Positions 43,573 to 57,794 are shown, counted from the stretch's first letter. The stretch: DNA of 64,000 bases from Tetrahymena elliotti 4EA (GCA_000231825.2 JH720346.1:348942-412941), one strand, 5' to 3'. Notes: a model not told the origin generated them from the sequence alone. Program-made: numbers and translations.

Positions 43573-46500
43573 TCAATGCTATATTTTGTTGATAAAATAA
43601 CCATCTTCTTATTGCTGATATGAATCGTTTCCAATAAATTGACTACTAGGGGCATTTGAATAGTTATTCATTAGGCTTTGATTGTAATTGTTTTAGTTTA
43701 TTAAATGTTCTATTTTTTCTCCCTTAGGTGCATAGAAAGTTGTATTTTAACCAATATGTGTCATGTTTGTCAAAGAACCATGACTTTAAAGACCATTATT
43801 GAGCTAATTAGCAACATTCAAACTATTTTAACCAGAATTGAGATTTAGATCTTAAAAAAAGATGCTATTATTAGGGTTACTAGGGATAGAATTATTCTTT
43901 TTGAAATGTAAGTTTTGATTGTTATTTTGGTTATTTTCTTTAGAGGATCTCTTATTAAGTATTTGATGAAATTAATTTAATTAAATCTGTTAGATTTAAT
44001 ATGCATTGCCAATACCATTGTTGCTGTTGTTGTTTTAATAATCAGAATACATTTATGATGATGCTGGATCAATATTTCTAAAATAATTTGATATATTTTC
44101 AATATAGATTTCCTGATTTTATGGGACATTTAGTGTATTCTAAATTAGGTTAGGAGGTGATGAGGAGAGTCTTAAGGAATTCTATTATTATAATTTAAAA
44201 TTTGCAACATTTGCAACAGACATTCCTTAAATGAGAGGTGATAATTATTTTTAGATCAGAAAGTTTCTTTGATTTTCTATAATACTCTTTTGTGATCTAA
44301 TTTTGCTAAAGGAAACTTTGTTTTTGTTTTGCTTTATTTAGTGAGCTGAAGTTGCCCTAACTTCTCTGTTACTTGTGCTAATATTAATAGATTTGCTTTT
44401 TTCTTATTTGAATGGTGTCTTGAATGTTTTAAATTAATTTGGTATGTTAACATTAATAAAACTATTTTCTAATGATGGCGTTTCTTATCTATTCAATTCG
44501 TTATTCATATGCTCAATATATTCTTCTAATGAGCAATTTTTATTATTATTGGGACTTCTGTTGAGTGGATTAAAGTATTCCATTTCTTATTCAAAATTAT
44601 TATTTTTAAATTAATAAGGTTTAAAAACTGTATCTTAAGATGGCGGTCCTTCTTTATATACAATAAAGCTTATCCTTGAGCCTTTGCCTGGAATTGATTC
44701 AGCAAACATTCTATTATAGGGACCTATTATCTTAATCATGTGATGAGAGAATTTTAAACCAAAGCCTTTTATAATGGAATTTGAAAAACTGAATTTCTCA
44801 TGTTCTTTCTCATCTTCTTTTTCACTACTCTATTATGAAAGAGAGGAAAAAAGCAAAAAAAGTCTTTTAACTGCATCCTCTTCTTCTTCATCATTAAAGA
44901 AATTGCTTTCATTTATCAATTAAAGAATTTATGGATCAATGCCTTTACCTGAGTCTATAATATCAAATCTCAAGTGGTCTTTAAATATTCTAGATTAATG
45001 AAGTAGAATTTAAACAAAGCCAGATTATGTATTACTGTAAGAGTTTTCAATTATATTTGTTAATGTTCGAACTAAGTGGTAAGGATCATTATATATTTTT
45101 TTACACTCACTAGGTATTTCTTCATCAACTAAAACCTAAACATTTTTATATTTCCTCTCTATCATCTCTTTAACTCTTGGTAAAGTCTCAGAAAGAACAA
45201 TTTTTCTATTGATTATATCAATTTTTTGTTAAAGTTATTCTTTAATACTATTTTAAATGTTTTATGCATAATTTGTTGCCAAAAAGATCTCCATAAGAAT
45301 TTCCTTTTTTGTAGCTTGTATTTCATTACATAACATTTATTAAAGAGTTTAAAATCGGTTAATCATCATGTCAATAATGCTAATAAGTTAATCACAAGTA
45401 GCTCTTCTCTTCTTTTCCAAAATGAATTTCTCAAATCCGTCATCATTAATAAATAAATATAGCTCATCACTCAGAATAACAATTTTGATAACATATTTCT
45501 TTCCATGAAAGTCTATTAACACTTAAACTCCTTTATTTTCTTTCTCTTTTAGTTCAGATTACATCATCCCCACCCTATTAGGTAATAGACTCAATCTTTT
45601 ATGTATAACAGTATTATTCTTTTTAGTAGAACCATGAAAAAAGTTTGAGCCTGGATCTGGCAAGTTAAAATTACCAAGGTTTCTTCTACTGACAAAAATT
45701 AAAATATTGTTAATTGATATGTTAAAATTAATTTAAAATTACTTATAATCAGATGATAGTAAATGAGTTTATGAAATAACCTATGATCTGATAAATTTAT
45801 TGTCATCTAAAATTTATTGATAATTTAAGAGAATTATTTTTTTCAAAGAATTAATAGAAGTATCTTGAAATTTAAGGAGAGAAGATGAAACTTTTGATTT
45901 TTGTAAAAAATCATCTAATTTAGCATTGTCAGTAATTGAGTAGTCAGTTTTAGCTTTGTGGTTAGCAAATATTAATTAAATTTGTTCCATATTTTGAGGG
46001 TCTAATTTACAATAGATAAAGGAACAAGGTAAAAAATTATAAATATTATTTTGTTTGGCTCTTTTAGTAGCACTTAAAATTTAGTATGGATTATCAAATT
46101 GATTAGAAATAAGAGGACTGAGCTATATTGTATGTGGAAGCTCTGATTTATGTAAAGAATTGCTTATACCATTAATATCCCCATTTTATATAACTTATCC
46201 TATCTCATTAATATGCAAAGAAGAAGATTGCATCAATTTTTTGAGTTCTTCCATTCCTTATCTAATATGAAATATTGTCATTTTTCTTTTCAAATTACTG
46301 ACATGATTCTATTATTCATTGCTCATCGTTGGAGATTCTATTTTAGATTTCCCATTGTAATTATTGAAATGGTTATGCCCACTAACTAAATTATTGTTTT
46401 ATAATGAATTTTATTTGCTTGTGCTGAACTATTAATTATAAACACTTTAACTACTGAGCCCATTTTTACTATTTTATTTATATAAAGCTTTAAGCTACTA

Positions 46501-47388
46501 ACTTTAAGGGCTTTGCTGAGTTATAGGTATCTACCTTTGTGTTTCTACATTCTCTTGAATGTTTGATCCTTAATTAGCTAAAATATTATTTCCACTATTT
46601 TATTATGTTTATTGTTATCCTATTGTAGGACGGTTAGATGCAAAATATTGTTATTACTTTCCATTTAATTATCTATTTATATCATTATTTTTAATGTTGT
46701 TTTAATTGTGATTAGCTCTTGTAGAAGAAGTTGGAGAACCTTAATCTACTATAACTGGTAATTCATCAATATCATTATCCTTTTCTTTTGTTTGCTTTTC
46801 ATCATGAAAAAGTAATCTTTTTTATTTTTCATCAACAAAGAATCTCAACTCTATTCCAATAATAGAGAGCAAAATCCATAGCTGCCAAAGCTGTTACCAA
46901 TCGAATTAATTGTAAGAGATTAAAATAAGAGTCACAAATATGACATTACTGATGATTACATATATATGCTAGCTCTAAGGCATAATGATTATATGTAAAC
47001 TATAGCATACAATAATGAGATATAATTTGTCTGACCGTTCGCTGGCAGAAATAATTAAAATAGTGTGGAGAGCTATAAAAAATATTTATTAAAGGTATAG
47101 CAGTATAAACCTAGAACTGACAACAATTCTGCCAACAATCAATACAATTAAAGATATTGTAATAAGTATGCTAAATAATATGATTTCAGTATTTCTGTTT
47201 TGTTTGCTTGAGTCAACTATATTTATTACTATATTTAAAATGCTGTACAGAAAGATAACTAAACTACCTAAATGAACTTAAAAATCATTAATTTATTCTA
47301 CAAAAGAGCTTGAAAAAAATTCCTCTATGGAGCTATTATCATATTTAAGCAAGATTTTTTTCCTAAAGAATCTCACTATTTTACTCAT
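43573..47388 (-). CDS. Membrane histidine-kinase-like protein, no H-box seen
   Basis: An intronless frame of 1271 residues. The N-terminus (start ATG 47388-47386) has five to six hydrophobic segments (LVIFLYSILNIVINIV; ILFSILITISLIVLIVG; WILLSIIGIELRFF). A long Gln/Asn/Ser-rich region follows, then PAS-like segments (VIKIVILSDELYLFINDDG). A HATPase_c domain has the N-box NIIENSYSNTQ (about residue 781), the G1-box FDIIDSGKGIDPQ (about residue 809), the G2-box KGFGLKFSHHMIKII and then GKGSRISFIV. In the helical stretch where the dimerisation/H-box should be (LEKKRRATCDQLISIIDMMI to NYAQNIQNSIKEQ) I see no His in an H-box context, and there is no receiver domain. It may be an ATP-binding pseudokinase or regulator. 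It lies head-to-head with the hybrid kinase at 49.2 kb. Confidence 0.82.
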
Positions 47389-49191
47389 AAAGACTGCTGC
47401 TACTCTAATGATTAACAGCTTTTTTAGTTTATCTGATTACTAATTAACTGTATGTATCTATGTATCTCTAAACTTGAAGGATTATTCTACCTTAAAATAA
47501 TCTTGCTATATATTTTCAGAGTTTCTAGTCTGAAAGTTCTAAAATTTATTAATTCACTAATGAAACGACCTTGTGCTTAACCTAAATATATGGATTATCT
47601 ACTACTTGGAATTAATTTTCGTATTGTAAAGCCCTAAACTTAATTTTTTCTACTTGCAATAATCTTCAAATATACCAAAAATATAATGAAAACTTGCTTT
47701 GAATGTGTTTTAATATATTTATTGAATAAATAATATTACTAGATTATATATTATTTTTTTATTAAGTATTTGTTTTCTTAAATAAATACTGCTACTTTAA
47801 CATTAATGTTTTTTGTTTGCATTAATGCATATATATGACATAAGCTTGTTTGTTTGTGTATTTATTTATATACTTTCTTTTTCCTTTGTTAATATTAATT
47901 ACTTAATCCAAGTTAAACTTAAACAAAAAGAAACCACATTTTTCATCCAAATAATAACTTATTTCAAGTTTCAAATGCATTCTATTAGCATTTAATTTCA
48001 ATCAGCTATGACATTTTTTTGACTAAAACAACTCTATTCTTTCTCGTTTAATTTTAAAAAAAAAATTTATCATATGTAATTGATCATTATTTTGATAAAA
48101 CATTTAAATAATACAAGAAAAATTTCAATTATTGAACACATACATATTTAATACATTTTTATAATTTATCTTTCTTTTCTTCAATTTTCAAATATTAATA
48201 AATTATTTACATATTATTAAAATCTTGAATATCCAAAAGAAAACTGACAGAATCCTTGGATTCACTTTCATATTTATTTATATTCAAATATTACTTTTCT
48301 TCAAATATTTCATAAAAAAAGATAATGTCAAAATTACTTATCTTTAATATGAATTTTACCAAAAATTTTAGCAAAGATAAGTTGAGCTGAGAATGGCTGT
48401 GATGATGAATACTCAGACTACAATGATGAAGTAATTTAAAACTTTTTTGCTTTCAAGATAATATTTTATTGACCCTTGAAAAAAATTTAACAATTTATAT
48501 TTACAAAAAAAGGTGAGAAAAAATATTTTATTTTGAAATTCGCTCATTAAAATATTTAATGAGAGAAATATTTTAAATTATTTTTTCTTAATTTATAATG
48601 ACTTCCACCCACTTATGAAAATTAAAAAAGATTTAGTGTGGAGATTATTGATTATTAAGGAAGATAATTTTTTTGGCATAAAGTCAATAAAATTTATGTA
48701 AGTAAGATTAAGTAGAAATGATAATATGTAACTCAGTTTAGTATAAATTATCTTGGTTTTTATCATAAAAAATATTGATAAATAAACATAAAAATCGAAT
48801 TAAGTGAAAATGCTTAAATCCAGCAGATATTTGTAAAAGGTTTATAAGGAAAGTAAATATTCGAACAAGCAAAAAAACACAGAAATAAATAATTAAATTT
48901 GAAATTTATTTAGAAGTAAGAAGATGAAGAAGAAAATTGCATGAATGCATTTAATTGAAGCAATAATTCAAAAAAAATTATGTGTAAATTGCATGATGAT
49001 TGACTGAATAATTTTATAAATATATCTTTGTAATCAATATAATTCACTATAGTACATGAAATTAATTTGCTAAAAAATAGTAAATAATTAATAATATACA
49101 ATTAAGCTATAGAAATATTATAAGGACAAAAGTATAAACATTTAATATTAAAGTAAAGGATTATTTAAAAGCCTATAATCAACTCTCATAA
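47389..49191. other. Divergent intergenic region of the two kinases
   Basis: 1.8 kb between the two divergently transcribed kinase genes. It is mostly A/T-rich and must contain both promoters. It may also hold a small gene at about 48.3-48.7 kb (listed separately). No RNA gene was recognised. Confidence 0.5.
48325..48721 (+). CDS. Possible small gene, weak
   Basis: Two short stretches have coding-like composition in the ciliate code: ENGCDDEYSDYNDE (just before a GTAATTT donor at about 48431) and PPTYENQKRFSVEIIDYQGR then QFFWHKVNKIY, ending at TGA 48719-48721. An ATG at 48325 precedes them, but I could not join all parts with consistent splice phases. Unrecognised; it may be a short protein of about 80-90 residues or chance. 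Confidence 0.25.
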
Positions 49192-52100
49192 ATGAATCAA
49201 TCGAAATGGAAAAGACTTTATTAGAGTATATTATTCAAAGGGATGCATGATGATTCCACCAGAGATTATATACATGATGATTCTCTAAGAAAGCTGAATA
49301 TTTTAGCCATTTTGTTTCTTTTATTATTATAATTAATTATTTTATTATGTGCTGAATATAATGAAACAAGCTAGAATATTAGAATCATAGTATGTACTAT
49401 ATTTTCAGTATTTATTAATTTTTTGTGCTACACATAGCTTAATAGAGAGGTATCTAAATTTAAGGAGTTATATTTTATCTCCCTGATTTCTTTGTGGGTT
49501 GGCTCATATTATAACTTTACAGATTAACTATCTTCATAAATTTTACAAAAGTCAGTGATTGTTATAGAGGTTTAAGTATATTTTAGCGTTTTCGTAGTTA
49601 ATAATTCAGATATTGCGAGATTTATCACTTTACTCGTTGGTTATGCTAGAATATTTACTGGATTTGAATTCTGGAATGGACTTCATCATAAATAGGACAT
49701 TATTGGAATAATATTTTTTGTTATTTCTTTTGTGTTATTAGGAATATTTCTTTGGATTATAAAGTAAAATAATAATTAATGCTACTAAAGAAAACGCAAA
49801 GAATAATTGAGATAGATTGAGTTATAAAAAATTTTAGATGATGATATTTAGTAAGGAATTATGATAATTACTCCTAAAAAAGCTCAGGGTACTCTCTCTG
49901 TAGAGGACTTAAAAGTCAAATATGTCAACAATTGCTTTCTGAGTTAATTTAATATTTAAGCTTCAGAAGTACTCAGCATTCTTCCACTTATTTATGCCAG
50001 CAGTATAAAAAATTTGAGCGATAGTGACAAAAATAAATTCAGTTTAAAAGAGTCTGTCTAAATAAAACAATAAATGACTGAATACGATGCTTAAAAAGAA
50101 TAGATTCCACATTCTCTAAAAGAAATCAAAATTGAAATTCCTTCATCTAATTAACAAAATAGTCTACTCAATAATTTCATCAATAAGGCTAACTAGAACT
50201 CAGTAAAGCCTACTGTTAAAATACATAAACCGCCATAAACTGAAAATTATAATAAATTGAATGAATAACCAGCGCATGATTTAAATAGCATAGCTGAATC
50301 AACAAAAGTAATTTAAGAAGAAAAGGAGGATCACGTGCATAATTTACCTATAACTCTTAAAGGTAATAAAAGATATGGAGTTGATAAATACAATAACAGC
50401 ATTTCTACAAGCATCTAACACAGTTTTAGTCTCTCTTCATAAACTGAACATAATTCATAAAATAAATTAGTAAGTGTGAACAAATTAAATAACTAAGCAT
50501 AAGACACCAGTTAAAATAACAAGCTTTTAGCAGTCAATGAAAATGTTTAAGAAGATAAAAACCATCATTAGTCATAAAACTAATTTTAAGATTCCTCTTC
50601 AAATAAAAAAGATTTGAATTTTTTTAAAGTTTAAAATTAAAATTTATAACCATTTAATGAAATAGTAATTAATACAAATAAAATCACAAATAAATAAAAT
50701 TAGATTTAGAATTAAAATAAAGAAGGCGGCAGTAATAGGATTATAAATATCCCTCCTTCAAGGAATAGAATTGAAAGCTTTAATAAAATTAAAGGTAGTT
50801 CTTTTTAAAATTCACCTGGCCAAACTTGTGGTGAGACAATGATTACACTTCTTGATAGAATCAATTACTATCACCAAAAATATCTACAACATAAAGATAA
50901 AAACTTATCTTTCTCTCAAAGGAATATAATAGATGATTCGTAATACAAACAATCTTTAGTGATTTGGGAATATAGAAAAGAAGACAAAAACTAATCATAG
51001 GATTTAAGAAATAGAAGCACTAATTAATTACCTTCAACATAAAAAATAGGAAACACAGCTGAAACTTAAAAATAATTAAGATTTAAGACTGATAATAATT
51101 TTAAATAAGTTGATGAAGAACACCATCAAGAAGAACAAAATTATTAAGAAGGTTAATAAAATGAGAATAATTAGCATAATACCAGTACATCTGTAGAACA
51201 AGCTTTAAGAAATGCTCAAATAAAATAAGATACAAATAAGAATATTGAAATATAAATCACTAAAAGCAACCATACTAACACAGAACATGAGCATGATAAT
51301 GATATGCATGAATACATCAATTAACCTCCAGAAATGGATAAAATAAATAATGAAAAAAATCTCATTTGCTTAAAATCAGAAAAAGATGTAAAATTAGGTG
51401 ATTAAGAAATAAAGCCTGCAGTTTATTTAAATGCAGCTTTAATACCTTCAACTTTCCAAAAGATAGCAACCTAAAAATTTTAATCTTAACTCCCTTCTAA
51501 TCAAGAAAATGTAGATACTTTTAATAACATTAGAAGTGCATCTATGAGCTAAAGAGTTACTTAATTTACAAACTAGACAAATAACATCTAGGAGAATTAA
51601 AATAAACAAAATAAAGGTAAAAGAAGAACTTTAAGTAATGGACATAACTTGGTAGCAAAAAAAATAGATGAAAATATCTTAGAGATAACGAGAGAATAAA
51701 AAGCCAAAAGTAGTGCAAATAATTAAAAAGATTAATAAGAAGAGTAGATCAATAAAAGTAGCAAAGTAGATGATGATGAAGATGAAGATAGTGATGATAG
51801 AAGATATCTGGAAATAAAATTATTTGAATGCGAAATGGATAAAGAAGAATCTATCATGCTTATAGTTAATAATATTAATTAAAGGATTAAATACGAAAGA
51901 CTAAAAGATGCTCAAACTAAAAACTAATAAATGCTAGCAAATGTAACCCATGATCTAAAAACACCTCTAAATTGCATAACATTAATGGTTGAAGGCATGA
52001 AACTTGAAAAACAATATAATGAATAAACAGTCAATATGATTCTTGAAAATTCATATCTTCTAATGTGCCTTATTTAAGACATTCTTGACTACTCATAAAT

Positions 52101-53466
52101 CAAAAAAGGAAAACTACGTCTTGTGTAATAATATTTTTACGTTTCTGAGATTATTCAAGAAGTTATAAACCTCTTCTAAATGCAAGCCGATTAAAAAAAT
52201 ATTAAATTAATTTCTAATATTTATCGTTCAAGCAATTCTTCTGTAAATACAAGCTCGAATAACAATAACAATAATAATTATCCTTATGGTGTAAATAATG
52301 CAAATTAAAATACTAATGTTAATAACTTCTCCAACCAGTAGATTATCCACTAATAAATCAATAGAAACCATAATAACTCTCTTATGACTAACAACGAAAT
52401 GTAAAGCTTACTCAATATGAATGACCAAACTAAAAATATTCACATGCATCAGGATAAGAATAGGATAAAGCAAATTTTAATTAATTTGATAAGCAATGCC
52501 CTGAAATTTACTACTGAAGGTTACATAGAAATCAGTTGTGAAATTAAAGATCTAGAAGAAAATTCCAATGTTAAAATTGTTGAATTCTCAGTCAAAGACA
52601 CTGGAGTAGGCATGAATCCTCATATAAAATCTCAACTCTTCAAAGTATTTAACACATTCGACTAGAAAGGCTTAAATAGAAATGGAATAGGCTTAGGATT
52701 AACAATATGCAAGAGATTAGTTACTTTTTTAGGACCATCTGATCATATTGATGTAGAATCAGAGGTTAATAAAGGTTCAAAATTTACTTTTAAAGTGTAC
52801 AAAGACTTAAGAGATATCAATAACACTCATCATTCATCATCAGACGAATCTGATGAGTCTCCTGATATCAATAGCAAATCAGTTTTCCATGATCTAGCAA
52901 AAAGCATTAGAAAAAATTAACCATTAAAAGAAGAAGATCAAATAGAAGATTCTTAATTGTTAGTAAATTCACTACCTTGTTCAAATGCGCACCCTAATAT
53001 AAAATAACTATATGAAAAAGATGGAATCCTTAAAATAGGTAACAGTGAAGAAACACCAAAATCGGTTGATGTTTAATATTAATATAGTATGTTAATTGTA
53101 GATGACCAGCCATTCAATATCATGGCATTTAAAATTGTTCTTAAAAACTTTAAATAAATAGCTATTACCGAAGCTTATAATGGCAAAGATGCTTTTGAAA
53201 AGTTTTAAAAGTAAAAGTTTGATTTCATTTTAATGGACTACAACATGCCTATAATGAATGGATATGAGTCTACTAAACTAATTAGAATGTACGAATAATA
53301 AAATAACCTAGTTCCATCGAAGATTATTATTGTCTCTGGATTTGATGAAAAATAAAAGGAGTACTAAAAAGCTATGTTAGGAGGAGCAGATGATTTTTTA
53401 ACAAAACCAGTTAATTTTAAGATAATTACAGAAAAACTTAATTCATATATGAGTGTTAGAAATTGA
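49192..53466 (+). CDS. Hybrid histidine kinase with receiver domain
   Basis: An intronless frame of 1424 residues. Six or so membrane helices lie in residues 45-215 (LAILFLLLLQLIILLCAEY; IVCTIFSVFINFLCYT; IIFFVISFVLLGIFLWII), with a PAS-like region after them. A long Gln/Asn-rich linker precedes HisKA. The H-box NVTHDLKTPLNCI has phosphoacceptor His at about residue 920. HATPase_c has the N-box LINLISNALKF (about 1097), G1 DTGVGM (about 1137) and G2 NGIGLGLTICKRL (about 1165). An Asn/Ser-rich insertion (NNNNNNYPYG) sits between HisKA and HATPase. The C-terminal receiver shows LIVDDQP (acidic pair about 1304), phosphoacceptor Asp in ILMDYNMPIMNGYE (about 1349), Ser in IVSGF and Lys in FLTKPVNF (about 1405). 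All catalytic residues are present, so it should autophosphorylate and relay to its own receiver. A downstream phosphotransfer partner is not in the window. Confidence 0.92.
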
Positions 53467-54247
53467 AAGAAAAAAATTTATCTGTAAATCAAATCAAATC
53501 AAATTATAAATTTATCAAATTATTTATTTTAGCAAATCTAACCTTACAAATTTTAATAAACATGAACAGCCATTTAAATAATAATCATTTTAATGGCTGA
53601 CAAGCATCTAACTTTTAAAGCAATCATTTTTAAAAAATTAATTAAAAATTAATAATGTAATTACTATTGTTCAAGTATTAAAATATATCTATATAGTTAT
53701 AATTTAAAATATTAATTAATATTATAATCAATAAGAGTTTAAATTATCAATTTATAAATCTTATTATCATATTTTTAAATCAAAAATGAATTCTAAAATA
53801 TTTTTCATTTTTAAAAAAAAATTTTATCAATAAAAAAAAGCAAAAAATATTTTATTTTGTTTGTTCAAATTTTTTTCTATGGTATATTTAATTCAAACAA
53901 AAAGTTTAAAAGTACTTAGTTTCAAATGTTTAAATGCTTAGATAGACGATAGAATAAAAAAATAGTAAACTTTAAATCTTGAATAAGCTAAAATTGTAAT
54001 TAATAATTGTTTCTCATATTTAATCTAATTTTTAATATATTTTGATCCATTAAGTTAAAAAATAGATTAATCAACTCAATTACTATTAATTTCAATAACA
54101 TAGCGATTGATTCACTGGTCCAACAATATCTTCTATTTTAGGCTTAATTTATTTTTTTTATTTGATAATTTTGAACAAAAACACAAATAAAATGAAATAA
54201 ACTCAAATAATTGTAAAAACTCATCAATTTTAATTATTTTTTTTTAG
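53467..54247. other. Intergenic, convergent
   Basis: AT-rich spacer between the hybrid kinase end and the end of the small minus-strand gene; no supported feature. Confidence 0.6.
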
Positions 54248-54706
54248 TCAATAATTCTTTCTAACTTCTCTTTTTTCTAGATAAGAAGAGTATTTTTTTC
54301 TTAAAAGAATTTCAGGCTCATATTATTTAAAAAATCTGCGATAAGCTCCTATATTAAATAATATAAATGAAGGAATACCAAAACCTCCAATAACTTTCAA
54401 TTAACGCTAAATTTTTATGGTTTCGCTTGAAACATTTTTATTTCTGTAAAGATTTATTAGAACGCCTAGAGCAGTAGGTATTGTTAAAGCAGCAGATTGG
54501 ATGAAATAAAAATAAGTATCCTATTTGTATTTCAAATAATCTTCTTCAATCTAATCTTCTGTTCTATCATCTAATAACTGTAACTTTTCTGCTTTGGGAT
54601 ATTAAACATTCTCAAATTTTTTTCTATATATAATCTTAAATAGTTCATCTTCATCATTAAGTTAATATTTTAAGAAATAATTTTAAAATGTGGGGCTTAT
54701 TGACAT
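54248..54706 (-). CDS. Small protein with two hydrophobic helices
   Basis: An intronless frame of 152 residues (start 54706, stop 54250-54248). Sequence features include an acidic N-terminal third (LNDEDELFKIIYRKKF, LLDDRTEDQIEEDYLKYKQD) and two hydrophobic stretches, FIQSAALTIPTALGVLINL and VIGGFGIPSFILFNIGAY, separated by a short basic loop. The C-terminus is highly charged (LLRKKYSSYLEKREVRK). The hairpin layout fits a small membrane protein, perhaps of an organelle. No family recognised. Confidence 0.72.
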
Positions 54707-55766
54707 TTTCAATTAATTTTTGAAGTCTGATATAGGTGTTTGATATTTTAGAAACACTTTAAATTTTAATCAAAATATTTACTACATTCACACATCAAAG
54801 ATATTTTCTTATTCTAAAGTATTCTAGATTAATTCAACTAATATTTTTATTCAATTTTGATATCTAAAAACTTACTTAAAAAACATATATTTTTAAAATG
54901 AATTTATTTTCATCCTATTTAATTATATTTTTATTGTTAAAATAATTTGATCAGTTCTTAAATTATAATTGTTGTCATTTTAATAGTTTGTAAGAAATAA
55001 AAATTGCAATTTTATTAATTATTTTAATAGTTTTGAGGAATTAAGTATTTTGCTTTTATAAAACTTATCTTAATATTGCTTACTTTCAAGACATTTTAAA
55101 AAAGTAAATTCTTTTAATTAACATTTTTTAAAGCTTTCTTAGCTTGCAACTTTATGGTTATTTTTCAAGTTTTTAAAATCTAATATTATTAAAAAAATAA
55201 ATTTAGTAAAATAGATTTGAATTATTTTTATCTTTTTAGCTGCTTTATTATTTTGTAGAATATGGATATAATTTTGTTATTAGTTTTAATTACTTATCTT
55301 CATGTTTAATGTAAATATTTCAATACAATATATTTTTTTTTAAATAAAAACTGTCTTCACTTTTTTTAAAGCGTTTAGACTTGACATCTAAAAGCATATT
55401 TTGTTAATTTACTTGCTCTCTTTAACATTTAATACAATACATTTTTTTAAAGTTAAATTTATTATTTATAAATTTCAGTTATTTTTATTAAGATTGTCGT
55501 TTTATTAGTTTGTAGATGTGAATTCTATATTTTAGTTGTTTTTTATTGGAGATTAGGGCTGAGATTTAAGAATACTTTGAGTTTCAGATTGTGGAAGACT
55601 TTTTTATGTTTTAGTGGCACTTTTATTCATTCTTGATTCTTACATCATTGATTATGTTTCACTTTAACCGTTGAAGTTAAAAGTTTTATTTAAATTATCA
55701 TTTTTTTTCTTCTATCTCTTTTACATGTATTCAGGAAGTTTGCCAATATCTCCAGAAATATTATCT
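54707..55766. other. Intergenic, nothing recognisable
   Basis: AT-rich sequence upstream of the small membrane protein gene and downstream of the SHIPPO-repeat gene; no supported feature. Confidence 0.55.
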
Positions 55767-57794
55767 TCATTTTTTAAGAAAAATTAAACTTTTTTGAAAA
55801 ATTATCAATCTAAAGAAATTACATTATCCAGGACCAGGCTACTTCTTAGGTTTAGAGGTAAATCTTTCTTGATTACCTATTGTATAGCTATTACCTTTTT
55901 CGTCTTTATTTATTAAGTAAGATCCTGGTCCAACTTTATATTTATTCCTAACAGGATTTGATCTTTGACCTCTTCCTATTTTAAAAAATGGTCCCTGGGA
56001 TTATGAGAATGTGTCTTTGTGCTCATATCTTTATATTAAAAATAATTACCTAATTTATTTTAATAAAACATTTAATCTACTCTCCTGGACCTGGGTTTTC
56101 CTCTATTTCTCTTCTTTAAGTTTAAGGTCTTTCTTATATATGAAAAGAAGGAGAATGTCTCTTTACAACTTAGAAGTTTTGTTGATCTTTATTTTAGCAA
56201 ATTAATTTATTCATTCATTTTTACAATTAAAATAGAATTATTTTTACAATCTCCTGGGCCAGGGTTGTCATTGAATTGTAGATAAGCTCTTTTAATTTCA
56301 CTATATTCCATTGTTTATGGAGTTTTCAATCTCAATTCATACATCTTTCTATCTAAAGTATATACTTCTTAATATTATTGAGGTCCTGGCAAAGGGATTC
56401 TTCTTTGCTTTAAAATCTCATCAATTCTTTCTTTCCTTTTCCTTTCTTCTCTATTTTTTTCATCATATTCCCTTTCATCATAAATCTAACTACCTGAAGG
56501 ACCAATAGAAATACCAATATTTTTTTGAATAGCCTTAGCATCATATGCTTTTAATTTATAATAAATAATAAGCAAAATGGAATAATTATAACTTATGTAT
56601 TATACTTCCTGGGCCAGGGTTATTATTATTAACTGAAAAAGCTAAATTAACTCTTTCTGATTTTCCAATTGAATATCTATATGCCTATGATACCTATTAA
56701 AATGGCTACTCCCAAATCGATTCACTTCTTGACTAAGAATTCCAAGTTTCAGCATATGAGCATGATCTTTTTGATTTACCAAATCTGTATTTTCATTTTA
56801 AAATAAAAATTAGGTTAATTATTCATTTCTTTATTTTACACATAAGCCGGAGTTTTAACTCTTATTTCAGGATTTTCTATTTAATATAAACCAACTCCTG
56901 GATTTTTATTATCGTGAAATTAAAGCTTTTCTGTAGTAGTAAATCCTTTGTTGTAAGTATTATAACTAAAATATAATATTTAAATTAAACATAAATTCAT
57001 AATTAAAATAATATTACCCATCAACACTTTTTCTATGCTTGTTGGATGAATTCCCCTAAGATTATTCGATTTCACTCATACTATTTCCATATGTTTAACT
57101 TGTACTTCTTGCATTTCTTTAAATAAAAAAGAATGAACATTAACAAAATAAAATGAGTGAATGAATTATTTCTTTACTTTTCAAAAGACATATCATTTTA
57201 AAAATAATGATTAGGACCTGGTGTATCTTTAGCCCAAACTTCTCCTTATCTAAATGTAAAAGAAAAGCTAGGTTATGTCTTATAAACTACTTTTGTCCTA
57301 GGACTATATTTTGTAGGTCCTACATTATCATAAGATGGCTCAATATAGTTTTTCCCTAAAAGCTTTACACCTTTGTAGAAATTTTACTTGGACTATTTCA
57401 TATTTTAATTTTAGAAAATAAATGATTTAAATCGTTTTATTTTTCAGCTTAAAAGCAAATTAAATACAGTCAAATCTTCATATTATCCTGGCCCTGGTAT
57501 TTTTCTTTGATCTACAATAGAGCTTCTGTCTCCTCTTCCTATTCTAATATAAGTGAAGTTATGATCTCATATTTTAACTCTCCAAAATAATTTATGATTA
57601 CTTATGTCTTGGAGAAGAAGGCTTATTCTTCAAATTAACATTGTATATAGGAGATGGAACATCTTTATTTGAATTTATGTACCACTTAGCTAATAATAGA
57701 TACGAATTATATATTAATAGTGAAAATGAATGATAACATTACTTCTTTGTGAATTCCCAACAGAAAATGCTCCATAAAAAGTAGAATTCTACAT
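55767..57794 (-). CDS. SHIPPO-repeat (sperm-tail PG-rich) ciliary protein
   Basis: A multi-exon minus-strand gene (start ATG 57794-57792, last exon ending TGA 55769-55767). Nearly every exon carries a Pro-Gly-Pro motif of the sperm-tail PG-rich/SHIPPO type: KIPGPGQYED (about 57480), VGPTKYSPR (about 57310), DTPGPNHY (about 57210), KNPGV (about 56895), NNPGPGS (about 56606), LPGPQQY (about 56380), NPGPGD (about 56250), EENPGPGE (about 56090), KVGPGSYLIN (about 55925) and QPGPGQ (about 55830). A recurring partner phrase is IGRGDRSS / IGRGQRS. Proteins of this kind bind doublet or singlet microtubules in cilia and basal bodies, fitting a ciliate. Introns are short and many; the exact junctions are only partly resolved. 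Confidence 0.82.

Noticed and set aside
47813..47995. 60-codon ORF MFALMHIYDI between the kinases
   Set aside because: Hydrophobic AT-rich frame without a conserved motif, inside the divergent intergenic region.
55000..57000. Plus-strand ORFs at 56011-56508
   Set aside because: Antisense to the SHIPPO-repeat exons, whose Pro-Gly-Pro motifs are clear on the minus strand.
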